Of a stretch of DNA of 64,000 nt, positions 33,735-43,604 are shown one piece after another. Position numbers and translations under genes: made by a program. Where the stretch lies: positions 179,023,134 to 179,087,133 of the forward strand of contig OY726558.1 of assembly GCA_963383645.1 (NCBI GenBank), in the 5' to 3' direction. This DNA is from Muscardinus avellanarius. Taxonomy: Eukaryota > Chordata > Mammalia > Rodentia > Gliridae. The stretch's first letter is position 1, and each line of letters starts with the position of its first letter. A model generated the notes under the pieces. That model was not told where the DNA came from. It saw only the letters and a program-made list of their open reading frames with translations, and made no database searches.

Positions 33735-36419
33735 CCAGTAGTGCCCTGGCTACTCAGTGGACTGATCCAGACCTCGCTGGCTCACGCAGCGGCCTTGCCT
33801 CATGGGAGGACCCAGTTCTGGTCTCGCTGGCCCCTGAACCGGTCAAACCCCTAAGCTGGCTTTTGTCCCGACCTTGGAGGCCGCAGGAGTGAACTTGCCT
33901 CACGCCAGGCTCCGATGCTGGCCATTGGCCCCTGCACCAGTCTAACCCCTTGGCAGGATTCCAGTCCCGGCCTCGGAGGCCCCGACACTGGTAATGCCTC
34001 ACGGCAGGCTCCGATGCCGGCCTCACTGGCCCCAGCACCGGCCTAACCCCTCGGCAGGCTCTTATCCTGGCCTCGAGGCCCCAGTACCGGCCTTGCCTCA
34101 AGGCAGGCTCCGATGCCGGCCTCGCTGGCCCCAGCACCAGCCTAACCCCTCAGCAGGCTCTTATCCTGGCCTCGGAGGCCCCAGTACCGGCCTTGCCTCA
34201 CGGCAGGCTCCGATGCCGGCCTCACTTGCCCCAGCAGTGGCCTAACCCCTCGGCAGGCTCCGATCCCGGCCTCAGAGGCCCCAGTACCGGCCTTGCCTCA
34301 AGGCAGGCTCCGATGCCGGCCTCGCTGGCCCCAGCACCGGCCTAAACCCTCGGCAGGCTCTTGTCCTGGCCTCGGAGGCCCCAGTACCGGCCTTGCCTCA
34401 CGGCAGGCTCCGATGCCGGCCTCGCTGGCCCCAGCAGCGGCCTAACCCCTCGGCCGGCTCCGATCCCGGCCTCGGAGGCCCCAGCACTGGTCATGTCTCA
34501 AGGCAGGCTCTGATGCCGGCCTCGCTGGCCCCAGCACCGGCCTAACCCCTTGGCAGACTCTTATCCTGGCCTCGGAGGCCCCAGTACCGGCCTTGCCTCA
34601 CGGCAGGCTCCGATGCCGGCCTCGCTGGCCCCAGCACCGGCCTAACCCCTCGGCAGGCTCTTATCCTGGCCTAGAGGCCCCAGTACCGGCCTTGCCTCAC
34701 GGCAGGCTCCGATGCCGGCCTCACTGGCCCCAGCAGCGGCCTAACCCCTCGGCAGGCTCTGATCCCGGCCTCAGAGGCCCCAGTACCGGCCTTGCCTCAC
34801 GGCAGGCTCCGATGCTGGCCTCGCTGGCCCCAGCAGCGGCCTAACCCCTCGGCAGGCTCCGATCCCGGCCTCGGAGGCCCCAGCACTGGTCATGCCTCAA
34901 GGCAGGCTCCGATGCCGGCCTCGCTGGCCCCAGCACCGGCCTAACCCCTTGGCAGACTCTTATCCTGGCCTCGGAGGCCCCAGTACCGGCCTTGCCTCAC
35001 GGCAGGCTCCGATGCCGGCCTCGCTGGCCCCAGCACCGGCCTAACCCCGCGGCATGCTCCGATCCCGGCCTCGGAGGCCCCAGCACTGGTCATGCCTCAC
35101 GGCAGGCTCCGCTGCCGGCCTCGTTGGCCCCAGCAGCGGCCTAACCCCTCGGCAAGCTCTTATCCTGGCCTCGGAGGCCCCAGTACCGGCCTTGCCTCAC
35201 GGCAGGCTCCGATGCCGGCCTCGCTGGCCCCAGCACCGGCCTAACCCCTCAGCAGGCTCTTATCCTGGCCTCGGAGGCCCCAGTACCGGCCTTGCCTCAC
35301 GGCAGGCTCCGATGCCGGCCTCACTGGCCCCAGCACCGGCCTAACCCCTTGGCAGGCTCCGATCCCGGCCTCAGAGGCCCCAGTACCGGCCTTGCCTCAA
35401 GGCAGGCTCCGATGCCGGCCTCGCTGGCCCCAGCACCGGCCTAACCCCTCGGCAGGCTCTTATCCTGGCCTCGGAGGCCCCAGTACCGGCCTTGCCTCAC
35501 GGCAGGCTCCGATGCCGGCCTCGCTGGCCCCAGCAGCGGCCTAACCCCTTGGCAGGCTCCGATCCCGGCCTCAGAGGCCCCAATACCGGCCTTGCCTCAC
35601 GGCAGGCTCCGATGCCGGCCTCGCTGGCCCCAGCAGCGGCCTAACCCCTCGGCAGGCTCCGATCCCGGCCTCAGCGGCCCCAGCACTGGTCATGCCTCAC
35701 GGCAGGCTCCGATGCCGGCCTCGCTGGCCCCAGCACCGGCCTAACCCCTCGGCAAGCTCTTGTCCTGGCCTCGGAGGCCCCAGTACCGGCCTTGCCTCAA
35801 GGCAGGCTCCGATGCCGGCCTCACTGGCCCCAGCAGCGGCCTAACCCCTCGGCAGGCTCCGATCCCGGCCTCGGAGGCCCCAGCACTGGTCATGCCTCAA
35901 GGCAGGCTCCAATGCCGGCCTCGCTGGCCCCAGCACCGGCCTAATCCCTCAGCAGGCTCTTATCCTGGCCTCGGAGGCCCCAGCACCGGCCTAACCCCTC
36001 GGCAGGCTCTTATCCTGGCCTCGGAGGCCCAAGTACCGGCCTTGCCTCATGGCAGGCTCTGATGCCAGCCTCGCTGGCCCCAGCACCGGCCTAACCCCTC
36101 AGCAGGCTCCGGTCCCGTCCTCGGGGGCCCCAACACTGGCCTTGCCTCACGGCAGGCTCCGATGCCGGCCTCGCTGACCCCAGCACCGGCCTAACCCCTC
36201 AGCAAGTTCCGGACCCGACCTCGGAGGCCCTAGCACAAGCTTTGCATCATGGCAGGCTCCAATGCCGGCCTCGCTGGCCCCAGCATCGGTCTAACCCCTC
36301 TGCAGGTTCCAATCCCGGCCACGGAGGCCTCAGTAGTGGCCTTGCCTCACAGCAAGCTCAGATGTCGGCCACTGGCCCCAGCGCCCGCCTAACCCCTCAG
36401 CAGGTTCCGATCACTGTCT
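33735..36419 (-). repeat. VNTR: 100-bp dimer array (two 50-bp subunits)
   Basis: On the plus strand, subunit A runs CCTCGGAGGCCCCAGTACCG ... CCGATGCCGG and subunit B runs CCTCGCTGGCCCCAGCACCG ... TTATCCTGG. Each is about 50 bp and they alternate, so landmarks such as CTCGCTGGCC recur at 34321, 34421, 34521, 34621. Each subunit contains GGCCTCnnnGGCC, half of them a perfect palindrome (GGCCTCGGAGGCC). Both edges are degenerate while the centre is very homogeneous, as in unequal exchange. Because 100 leaves remainder 1 on division by 3, the reading frame rotates every unit. The proline/arginine-rich frames here are therefore not genes. Confidence 0.95.
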
Positions 36420-36904
36420 CTGTGGTTATTATTTCAAAGGTTCCAGTTGTAATGTATCAGATCTCTGCCTCCCCCGAATATTGGCCACTGGCATTGTCAC
36501 TGCCTCCACCGTTTCAAATCCTTCCCAGGCTCTTTTTCCACTCTGAAAGTTGTCCAGTGTTCCTAAGCATGCGTGATGGTAGCATTCGACATTTAGTGTA
36601 ATTTCTCCAAAAAAATAAAGTTGGTAAGATCCGGTTTCTGCTTCTCCTGAATACAAGTCTCCACCACCATCGCGAAGAACTCTTTCAACACCGCATTTCT
36701 CCTTGGTCTCCGCTAAGCTCTCTCCTTATATGTGATGTCTGAGATTCTTAACAATATAGAGAAATAGCAGTCCTCTTTCACGGCGAATTTTTCCATAAGT
36801 TCCAGTGCATTTAGATAAGTTTTGTCTGCATCTCCAGTGTCCTGGCATCCATAACGGCTTTCTTACCACCTCTCCGATATTTTTCTTTATCTTTTTCTGT
36901 TCTG
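36420..36904 (-). other. Linker of the composite retroposon, origin unknown
   Basis: About 480 bp of normal-complexity, non-repetitive sequence between the VNTR and the monomers. A 75-codon minus-strand frame (36429-36656) begins MYSGEAETGSYQ, but no family is recognised. The linker does not resemble the L1 5'UTR or ORF1 seen at 10339-12047. It may come from a host transcript or an unknown element. Confidence 0.6.
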
Positions 36905-38108
36905 AGCCCGGTTTCTCCAGGGGTCTGGCGTGCTACTCGCAGTTCGGCTGGGACCCAGAGTCCCGCGACCCGGGCCCCATCTGGCATGCCCAGCCCGCGA
37001 CCCCCGCCCAGAACCCAGCGTCTTACTGGGTCCGGTTTCTCCAGGGGTCTGGCGTGCTACGCGCAGTTCGGCAGGGGCCCAGAGTCCCGCGACCCGGGCC
37101 CCATCTGGCGTGCCCAGCCCGCGACCCCCGCCCAGAACCCAGCGTCTTACTGGGTCCGGTTTCTCCAGGGGTCTGGCGTGCTATGCGCAGTTCGGCAGGG
37201 GCCCAGAGTCCCGCGACCCGGGCCCCATCTGGCGTGCCCAGCCCGCGACCCCCGCCCAGAACCCAGCGTCTTACTGGGTCCGGTTTCTCCAGGGGTCTGG
37301 CGTGCTACGCGCAGTTCGGCAGGGGCCCAGAGTCCCGCGACCCGGGCCCCATTAGGCGTGCCCCGCCCGCGACCCCCACCCAGAACCCAGCGTCTTACTG
37401 GGCCTGGTTTCTCCAGGGGTCTGGCGTGCTACGCGCAGTTCGGCCCGGGGCCCAGGGTCCCGCGACCCAGGCCCCGGCTTTTGTGCGCCGCGCGCAACCC
37501 CTGCCCAGAACCCAGCGTCTTACTGGGCCTGGTTTCTCCAGGGGTCTGGCGTGCTACGCGCAGTTCTGCCTGGGGCCCAGAGTCCCGCGACCCGGGCCCC
37601 ATCTGGCGTGCCCAGCCCGCGACCCCTGCCCAGAACCCAGCGTCTTACTGGGTCTGGTTTCTCCAGGGGTCTGGCGTGCTACGCGCAGTTCGGCAGGGGC
37701 CCAGAGTCCCGCGACCCGGGCCCCATTAGGCGTGCCCCGCCCGCGACCCCCACCCAGAACCCAGCGTCTTACTGGGCCTGGTTTCTCCAGGGGTCTGGCG
37801 TGCTACGCGCAGTTCGGCCCGGGGCCCAGGGTCCCGCGACCCAGGCCCCGGCTTTTGTGCGCCGTGCGCAACCCCTGCCCAGAACCCAGCGTCTTACTGG
37901 GCCTGGTTTCTCCAGGGGTCTGGCGTGCTACGCGCAGTTCTGCCTGGGGCCCAGAGTCCCGCGACCCGGGCCCCATCTGGCGTGCCCAGCCCGCGACCCC
38001 TGCCCAGAACCCAGCGTCTTACTGGGTCTGGTTTCTCCAGGGGTCTGGTGTGCTACGCGCAGTTCGGCAGGGGCCCAGAGTCCCGCGACCCGGGCCCCAT
38101 CTGGCGTC
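36905..38108 (-). promoter_or_regulatory. Tandem 124/125-bp GC-rich monomers, candidate promoter
   Basis: The landmark GTTTCTCCAG starts units at 36911, 37035, 37159, 37283, 37407, 37532, 37657, 37781, 37906 and 38031; the last unit is cut at 38108. In the element's sense each unit is CpG-rich, and several contain the GC-box GGGCGGGGGTCGCGGG. Three unit types (starts 37283/37407/37532) recur in order at 37657/37781/37906, a 374-bp higher-order repeat. Tandem 5' monomers ending in a partial unit recall the promoter monomers of mouse L1, though the sequence is unrelated. Promoter function is inferred. Confidence 0.8.
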
Positions 38109-38122
38109 AGAAAAGCACTTTT
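38109..38122. repeat. Right target-site duplication of the composite retroposon
   Basis: Exact copy of 33309-33322, directly beyond the partial first monomer. Confidence 0.95.
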
Positions 38123-38244
38123 AATTTTCTTCTAAACCTTTTTCTTTGTATTTACAACTTCGTGGTTTGATACACGAGGAATAACTTCAATTCTATCTTA
38201 ATTTTTGACATGTCTTCTGTAGTAAGTTTAATTACTTTCAGTTT

Positions 38245-38251
<7 letters not shown>

Positions 38252-38275
<24 letters not shown>

Positions 38276-38457
38276 GTGGTACTGGGGTTTCTGGAAGCCC
38301 TTCTACCTCCGGGCTACACTCCCAGACCTATTTTTACATTTTTATTTGGAAACAGGGTCTCCTAAGCCAGCGTGCGCGGCTGGTTTCGAATCTGCGCGAT
38401 CCTCCTGTCTCTGCCTCCCAAGCGTAGGGATTACAAGCGTGCGCCACCACGTCCGGC
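38252..38457 (-). mobile_element. Young B1-dID SINE, antisense, with TSD
   Basis: A long T-run, then a full antisense dimer rich in CpG. Exact duplications TCAGTTTTTAATTT lie at 38238-38251 and 38458-38471. Confidence 0.96.
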
Positions 38458-38639
38458 TCAGTTTTTAATTTAAAGTGTTAAAATGCTTCTTATTTGTGCA
38501 TTTTGAAGACTATTTTATGATAATAAAATGCACTGATTTTAATATTATTTTGTCTCAGATAATAGGGAGTCATGGCCAGATAGAGATGGAGAAATGACTA
38601 GGCAGTGGAGGAGTCAGGACAAAACATCTGTTGATTAAG

Positions 38640-38912
38640 TTTACCATCATTTATTAAAATATATCATAGCACTTCAAAATAATTACAGTGTTGGCATTGA
38701 AAAAAATCTCCACAGATCACATAACAAATATAATGATAATAAAAAGTTTCAAAATATTTTGAGAATTACCAAAATGTGACAGTGTCATAAAGTAAGCACA
38801 TGGTATGGGCAGTGGTGCCAATAGACCTGCCCAGTGCAGGATTGCTTTACATCGTTGACCAAAAGGTGCAGTAATGCAGTATCTGTGAAGTATAAAACTA
38901 AGCACAGTTAAA
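38640..38912 (-). mobile_element. Tigger-type (pogo) DNA transposon remnant
   Basis: The order AAAATAATTACAGTG, TTACCAAAATGTGACAGTGT, GGCAGTGGTGCCAATAGACC, GCAGTATCTGTGAAGTATAA is that of an end of a mammal-wide Tigger element. It is heavily decayed and has no transposase frame. Confidence 0.65.
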
Positions 38913-38944
38913 AAATATATATATATATATGTATATATATATAG
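38913..38944. repeat. (TA)n microsatellite
   Basis: TATA dinucleotides with one TATG interruption. Confidence 0.9.
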
Positions 38945-39599
38945 GCAATTTTATAACTGCCTTCCATCTACACTGTATAATGATATTTGTCTAAAACAGT
39001 GTTATGATTTAGTGTTTTACATTATCTTGATCTCATTGACCTAATTGCTTATTATTATAATTAATTATTAATGTTATTATTTGATGTTTCTTATGTCATA
39101 GCTAGTCAAATAAGAGCATTTTTTTTACTGCATTTTACATGTTTTTTACCATTGCCTCTGCTTTTATTCAAAGTATCTCTAGCTCTGCCAATAACTGTAC
39201 ATTTTACATCTATCTTGATTTTCGTTCTCCAAGCCAGAAAACCAACTACCCTCCAAGGATTTCTGGATTTCTTAGTAACTAAAAATTTAGAAAAAAGTCT
39301 GAAAATTAATAGTGATGCTGAGTTTGATGGTGGGCAAGAAAAGCACTTGCAGTTACTATTCATTCATGTTAACAATGACAGAGCAAGAAAGTACATCTTT
39401 TAAGGTAATGAATTTAAAATGATTTGTTTAATGATTTGAGCAGAATAAAACTTACTTTCCTTACAACATATAATTATATAGATGATCAAAATTCCTTCAA
39501 ATTTGACATTAAGTAAAGGGTTTCTGAGGTGGATTTATGATGAATATGGATAAAAATATATTAAATAGAAAAATTAAGTAGTTCAAAAATAAGAATAAC
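38945..39599. other. Intergenic sequence, nothing recognised
   Basis: Frames on both strands around 39071-39403 mirror each other and have no domain. A 110-codon frame here is the longest outside repeats, but starts and ends without any exon or retrocopy signal. Confidence 0.45.
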
Positions 39600-39775
39600 A
39601 CTTGATGTACTTAAACAAACATATCAAAGTCAATCACTAAGCCAAGCATGGGAAGGACAGATGGGGAGGAAACGGGGTGGGGATCGGGTATGGGAAATTG
39701 GAGGATTTGTGCATGTATGTGTCTACAAGTCTATTAAGATATATGACTACAGTGCACAAATAAAAAATTAAAAAT
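39600..39775 (+). mobile_element. L1 3'UTR fragment
   Basis: CATATCAAAGTCAATCACTA, AAGCCAAGCATGGGAAGGAC and GACTACAGTGCACAAATAAA define a 5'-truncated L1 of about 175 bp. Confidence 0.88.
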
Positions 39776-39899
39776 AATAACATTTTCAAATTATACTGTA
39801 TTTAAAGGAAAATATTACTATTATAGCTAGAAATTACATGAGATAAGATTTATGATACACATTGGGATAATAAATGACTTGTTTATAATATTGGCTTAA

Positions 39900-40112
39900 T
39901 GCCTGGCATGTTGGCACACGTTTGTAATCCCAACATTTGGGAGGCTGAGTCTGGAGGGTAGTTGTTCAAGGACAGCCTCAGCTTCTTAGTGAGGCAATCC
40001 AAAACTTATTGAGACCCTGTTTCAAAATAAAGAATAAAAAGAAATAGTTGAGGGGGTTCAGTTTGGAGGTCAAATGCTCCTGGATTCCATCTCCAATACT
40101 GGAAAAAAAAAA
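39900..40112 (+). mobile_element. B1-dID-type SINE
   Basis: GCCTGGCATGTTGGCACACG to CATCTCCAATACTGGAAAAA, flanked by TTGGCTTA/TTGGCTTT. Confidence 0.88.
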
Positions 40113-40354
40113 ATTGGCTTTAAATTTGTTGGTTTTGTGTTTTAGTTTTGATTTCACTTTTTTTTTTTTTCAAATAAGTACTGATTGACAGTGTAGCAAA
40201 ACAGACACTTATTTTAAAATTATATTTTCATTGTGAAGATAGACTATCATATATTCAAGTAAATTAATGAAGGGTTACTGAATTTATAAATTTACAGGAA
40301 AATGTTGATTTGAATTAGAGTGAAGGAAAGATTAACAACAAAAATAGTTTCAGA

Positions 40355-40557
40355 AGCCGGGCGTGGTGGCGCACGCTTGTAATCCCGCGCTTGGGAGGCG
40401 GAGACAGGAGGACCTCGCTGGTTCGAAGCCAGTCCCGCTGGTTTAAGAGACCCTGTTTCTAAAAATAAAATAGGTCTGGGAGTGTAGCCGTGAGGTAGAA
40501 GGGCTTCCAGGAACCCCAGTACCACAGTACCACCAAAAAAAAAAAAAAAAAAAAAAG
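40355..40557 (+). mobile_element. Young B1-dID SINE with TSD
   Basis: Near-consensus GCCGGGCGTGGTGGCGCACG start and A-run end. Duplications GTTTCAGA lie at 40347-40354 and 40558-40565. Confidence 0.95.
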
Positions 40558-40581
40558 GTTTCAGAGTATATTTTAAGGGAG

Positions 40582-40583
40582 AT

Positions 40584-40630
<47 letters not shown>

Positions 40631-40786
40631 TTTTTGTGGTACTGGGATTCCTGGAAGCCCTTCTACCTCCGGGCTACAGTCCCAGACCTATTTTATTTTT
40701 GGAAACAGGGTCTCTTAAACCAGCGCCGCTGGCTTCGAACCTGCCCCATCCTCCTGTCTCCACCTCCCAAGCGCGACCACGCCCGG
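40582..40786 (-). mobile_element. Young B1-dID SINE, antisense, (AAAT)n tail
   Basis: The left edge is a TTTA array (40583-40634), followed by an antisense dimer that lacks about 20 bp in the B1 half near its end (AAGCGCGACCACGCCCGGC). The target repeat TTTAAGGGAG lies on both sides. Confidence 0.93.
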
Positions 40787-40904
40787 CTTTAAGGGAGTTT
40801 TAAAATAAAAATCACATTTATTTAAACAGGTGATCAAAACAGAAAATAAAAAGACAAGCATCCATGATAAGTATCATCTTTAAACTTGCTGGTTTTTTTG
40901 TTAA

Positions 40905-41117
40905 ATTTTTTTGTTTTTGTTTTTGTTTCTTTTTGTTGCTGAAGATATAACCCAAATGTATTATCCCTCAGAGCTATACCTCCAGTCCCATTTTATTTTT
41001 TGTATTTTGAAACACGGTCTCACAAAATTGTTGAGTCTGACTTTGAATCTGCAATTCTTCTATCTCAGCCTCCCAAATACTGGGGTTACAAATTCTGTGC
41101 CATCGTGCAAACCTTTA
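40905..41117 (-). mobile_element. B1-dID-type SINE, antisense, diverged
   Basis: GTTTTT-rich tail, ID block (AGATATAACCCAAATGTATT) and B1 block (ATTCTTCTATCTCAGCCTCC). Confidence 0.85.
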
Positions 41118-41683
41118 GTTGGTTTTGATACACTGAGACAGAAAACACTAGGTGAGGATTAGGATAAGAGACAATACTCTGAGTACCATTCCGGACATAT
41201 TACATTTAGGTGCATGTGAGATATTAATTTGAGAGTATAAATAGACTCCTGATTTTATGTGTGTCATGTAGCAAGAGAGCCTGGGAAGCAGTTACAAATT
41301 TAGTTTTATCTGGTGAGCAATAGTAATTACTTGAGAGCAGATTAGACCACCTCAACAGCCACTCAGAGAGGAAGGGGGACTGAGCAATTAATATTGAAGC
41401 ATGCTAATATTTATAAATGTCACAACAAAAGGTAGAACAACAAAGGACACTGAGAATGAAGAGCCGGCAAAGGGGAAGTTCATGGTGCTGTAGTGAGTGG
41501 TGGGAGGGTGGACCCCAAAAGAGAAAAAAGTAATCAAGAGTATTGAATGAGGTAGAACGGAGAGGGGACACAAACTGAGATTCGTCAACCATGACACAAA
41601 GCTTCCTAGAGACTGTTGAAAAATTAATTTTATAAAATATTATGGGCAAAATTGAGTTTTATTACCTTGAGAAATAAGAGAAT
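41118..41683. other. Intergenic sequence, nothing recognised
   Basis: The overlapping minus-strand frames at 41388-41649 lie in different frames and have no domain. Confidence 0.5.
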
Positions 41684-41690
41684 AAAATAA

Positions 41691-41724
<34 letters not shown>

Positions 41725-41731
41725 TTATTTT
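41684..41731. repeat. Perfect 48-bp AT palindrome
   Basis: AAAATAAG, then (TA)16, then CTTATTTT: a perfect inverted repeat centred at 41707/41708 that can form a hairpin or cruciform. The non-TA flanks are part of the symmetry. Confidence 0.95.
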
Positions 41732-41797
41732 GCTAAAAAAGAGATGTGTTATAGTTGTTAGAAAAAAACTAGGATAGAAGATTCTTGTATATTTTAT

Positions 41798-41810
41798 ATT
41801 ATTATTATTA

Positions 41811-41849
<39 letters not shown>

Positions 41850-41850
41850 T
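41798..41850. repeat. (ATT)n microsatellite
   Basis: About 17 ATT trinucleotides with one interruption, at the tail side of an antisense SINE. Confidence 0.93.
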
Positions 41851-41854
41851 AGTA

Positions 41855-42022
41855 CATTTTTGTGACACTGAGGATTGAACCCAGGGGCATTCTACCTTCA
41901 AGCTACAAACCCAACCCTATTTTATTTTAAAACAAGGTCTCACTAGGTTGGTGAGAGTCTGACTACTTGCTGAGACTGTCCTCAAACCTGCAATTTTCCT
42001 GCCTCAGCCTCCCAAGTACTGG
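41855..42022 (-). mobile_element. B1-dID-type SINE, antisense, truncated
   Basis: GATTGAACCCAGGGGCATTC (ID) and TTTCCTGCCTCAGCCTCCCA (B1); it stops at AAGTACTGG before the usual B1 start. Confidence 0.85.
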
Positions 42023-43604
42023 TTGATAATTTTAAGATATATTTAAATTAGAAATGTCATTATCAGATGATCATGTTGATTATTACAATTTGATTAATGA
42101 GAGCTTCCTAAAAAAAAAAAAAACGACCTAACTGGTACTAAGAAAATGGCTTATCAGAATTAGTGTTTCAATAATTTAGGTGGGGTAAATAATATAAATG
42201 AAGACTGAAAATTGTACCGTTAAAATTTAGCAAACATTTTTCTATATAGCATATATTTTATGACTATAATATTTTAAGAAATGCCAATAAAATACTTAGA
42301 AACATAGAAATAAGTTTAAGGCTTACAAAACAGATGTATTCATCATGTATTAGTTATATTACTTTAAATATATATATATATATATATTATAAACAAACCA
42401 TATTTAAATCTGTAACCAACTTGTAATCGAAAGAAAACTCCTTTCGCTAACATTCCTATTCACCTACATAAATATTGTGTTGAAATGGTTATGTTTCTTA
42501 ACAAATGATGTGAAAGCATCTTATACTGGAACCAACTTTTTTTCTTTTGCCAAAAGGCAGGGTGATAAAAAGATGTATTGCAACAAAGGTGATGTCAAGG
42601 AAAAGACAGATGATCATCACCCAGCAAACAAATAGACGTTTTCTTGTCGACTTTTGTCTCTTCTGTCAAAGAAGTTCCTTTGGGACTTCAGCCTTTCAAC
42701 AAATTTGACACAATAGTGTGGAAGTGGCTAATGCTGTTGCAGAACATCATATAAAAATAGAATTTTTATTGTCACTCTTGGTGCTGTAAATTCTCAATTT
42801 TTTATCCTATTAAGTTTGTTCTAATGCAAACAATAAAAAGAATCTTTATTTTCTAAACACAAAGATTATTGCTTGAGTTGAATATTATTTTGAACAATGG
42901 TTTCAAAAATCAAACATTACTTTTTTAATGTTTCTCTGTATATATTAAAGACCTTGATTCATCATGACACATTTTATTTCTTTTCTTCTGCTGCACCATT
43001 TATTTGGGATTTATTAAGTTCAACTGATGATTACTCATTTTATCTCATAAAATAAAAATGTGACAGGAAATTAAGTAGTTGTCCAAAAAAGTTCTTTACT
43101 ACATTGTTCTTTTTGTAAAAACAAGTAAATTATCTTTAAAATATGGTTTTGGTATTGCTCATAAAATAACTAATCTTGTTAAAATGTTTTATTTCTACAA
43201 TTATTTTAAAGTTAGTCTTTGCCTGTTAATTTTCACTGTTAAATAAAACAAGAATAATGTTTATGGTTCAGAAGAAATGAGTTCATTATGTCAAGAGAAT
43301 ATCTTATAAGGACATTTGGAATGTATATAATAGTATACACTGATATATTCGTGCATAATACATTATATGTAAAATATACATACAATATATGTAATATGTT
43401 TTATATAGTATGCCATATATTATATAAAATACTGCTTCTGGGTATATTTGTGAGGCTCATTCTAGATGAGATTAACATTTGAATTGATGGACTCAGTAAA
43501 GCAGAGAGCCCTCTCCAACGTGGTTTGACCACATTCAAATGGCTAAGAACTAGAATTTCTCATTATTTATTCCTGAGGTTCACTATGTTGTGAATGGTAC
43601 ATAA
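42023..43604. other. Intergenic sequence
   Basis: Contains a short (TA)n at about 42368-42387. The part about 42530-42760 is non-repetitive with even composition and no reading frame. No gene is recognised. Confidence 0.45.

Larger units (their letters stand above)
33323..38108 (-). mobile_element. Composite VNTR retroposon (monomers-linker-VNTR-L1 tail)
   Basis: A single 4786-bp insertion bounded by perfect 14-bp duplications, with its poly(A) as a T-run at 33323-33332. In its own 5' to 3' direction (right to left) it has four parts. First come nine full and one partial GC-rich 124/125-bp monomers (38108-36905). Next is a unique linker of about 480 bp (36904-36420). Then comes a VNTR of about 27 100-bp dimers (36419-33735). 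Last is an L1 3'UTR-derived tail of about 400 bp (33734-33333). It contains no ORF1, ORF2, LTR or tRNA/7SL SINE core. It must therefore be non-autonomous and most simply mobilised in trans by L1 through the L1-like 3' end. Perfect duplications, preserved CpGs and homogeneous repeats suggest recent insertion. The plan is like primate SVA/LAVA, but no CCCTCT hexamers, Alu part or SINE-R are seen. I know of no named family with this structure. Confidence 0.88.

Noticed and set aside
33735..36419. CRISPR-like array
   Set aside because: The units are contiguous 50-bp subunits with no unique spacers, and the genome is mammalian. It is a VNTR inside a retroposon.
33754..36601. Several 83-127-codon frames in the VNTR
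   Set aside because: They are translations of the 100-bp repeat in rotating frames. No non-repeat coding sequence is present.
33323..38108. Calling the composite an SVA or LAVA element
   Set aside because: It has no CCCTCT hexamer, Alu-derived part or SINE-R/LTR-derived part. The 3' end is L1 3'UTR and the host is not a primate. Only the plan is alike.
36805..38135. Overlapping plus-strand frames of 81-439 codons rich in Pro/Arg/Gly
   Set aside because: They are products of the 124/125-bp GC-rich monomers, antisense to the retroposon, with the frame rotating each unit and all three frames open. There is no start context, domain or codon constraint.
39071..39403. 110-codon plus-strand frame as an exon
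   Set aside because: A mirror frame exists on the other strand, splice or retrocopy signals are absent, and the composition is typical of chance frames.
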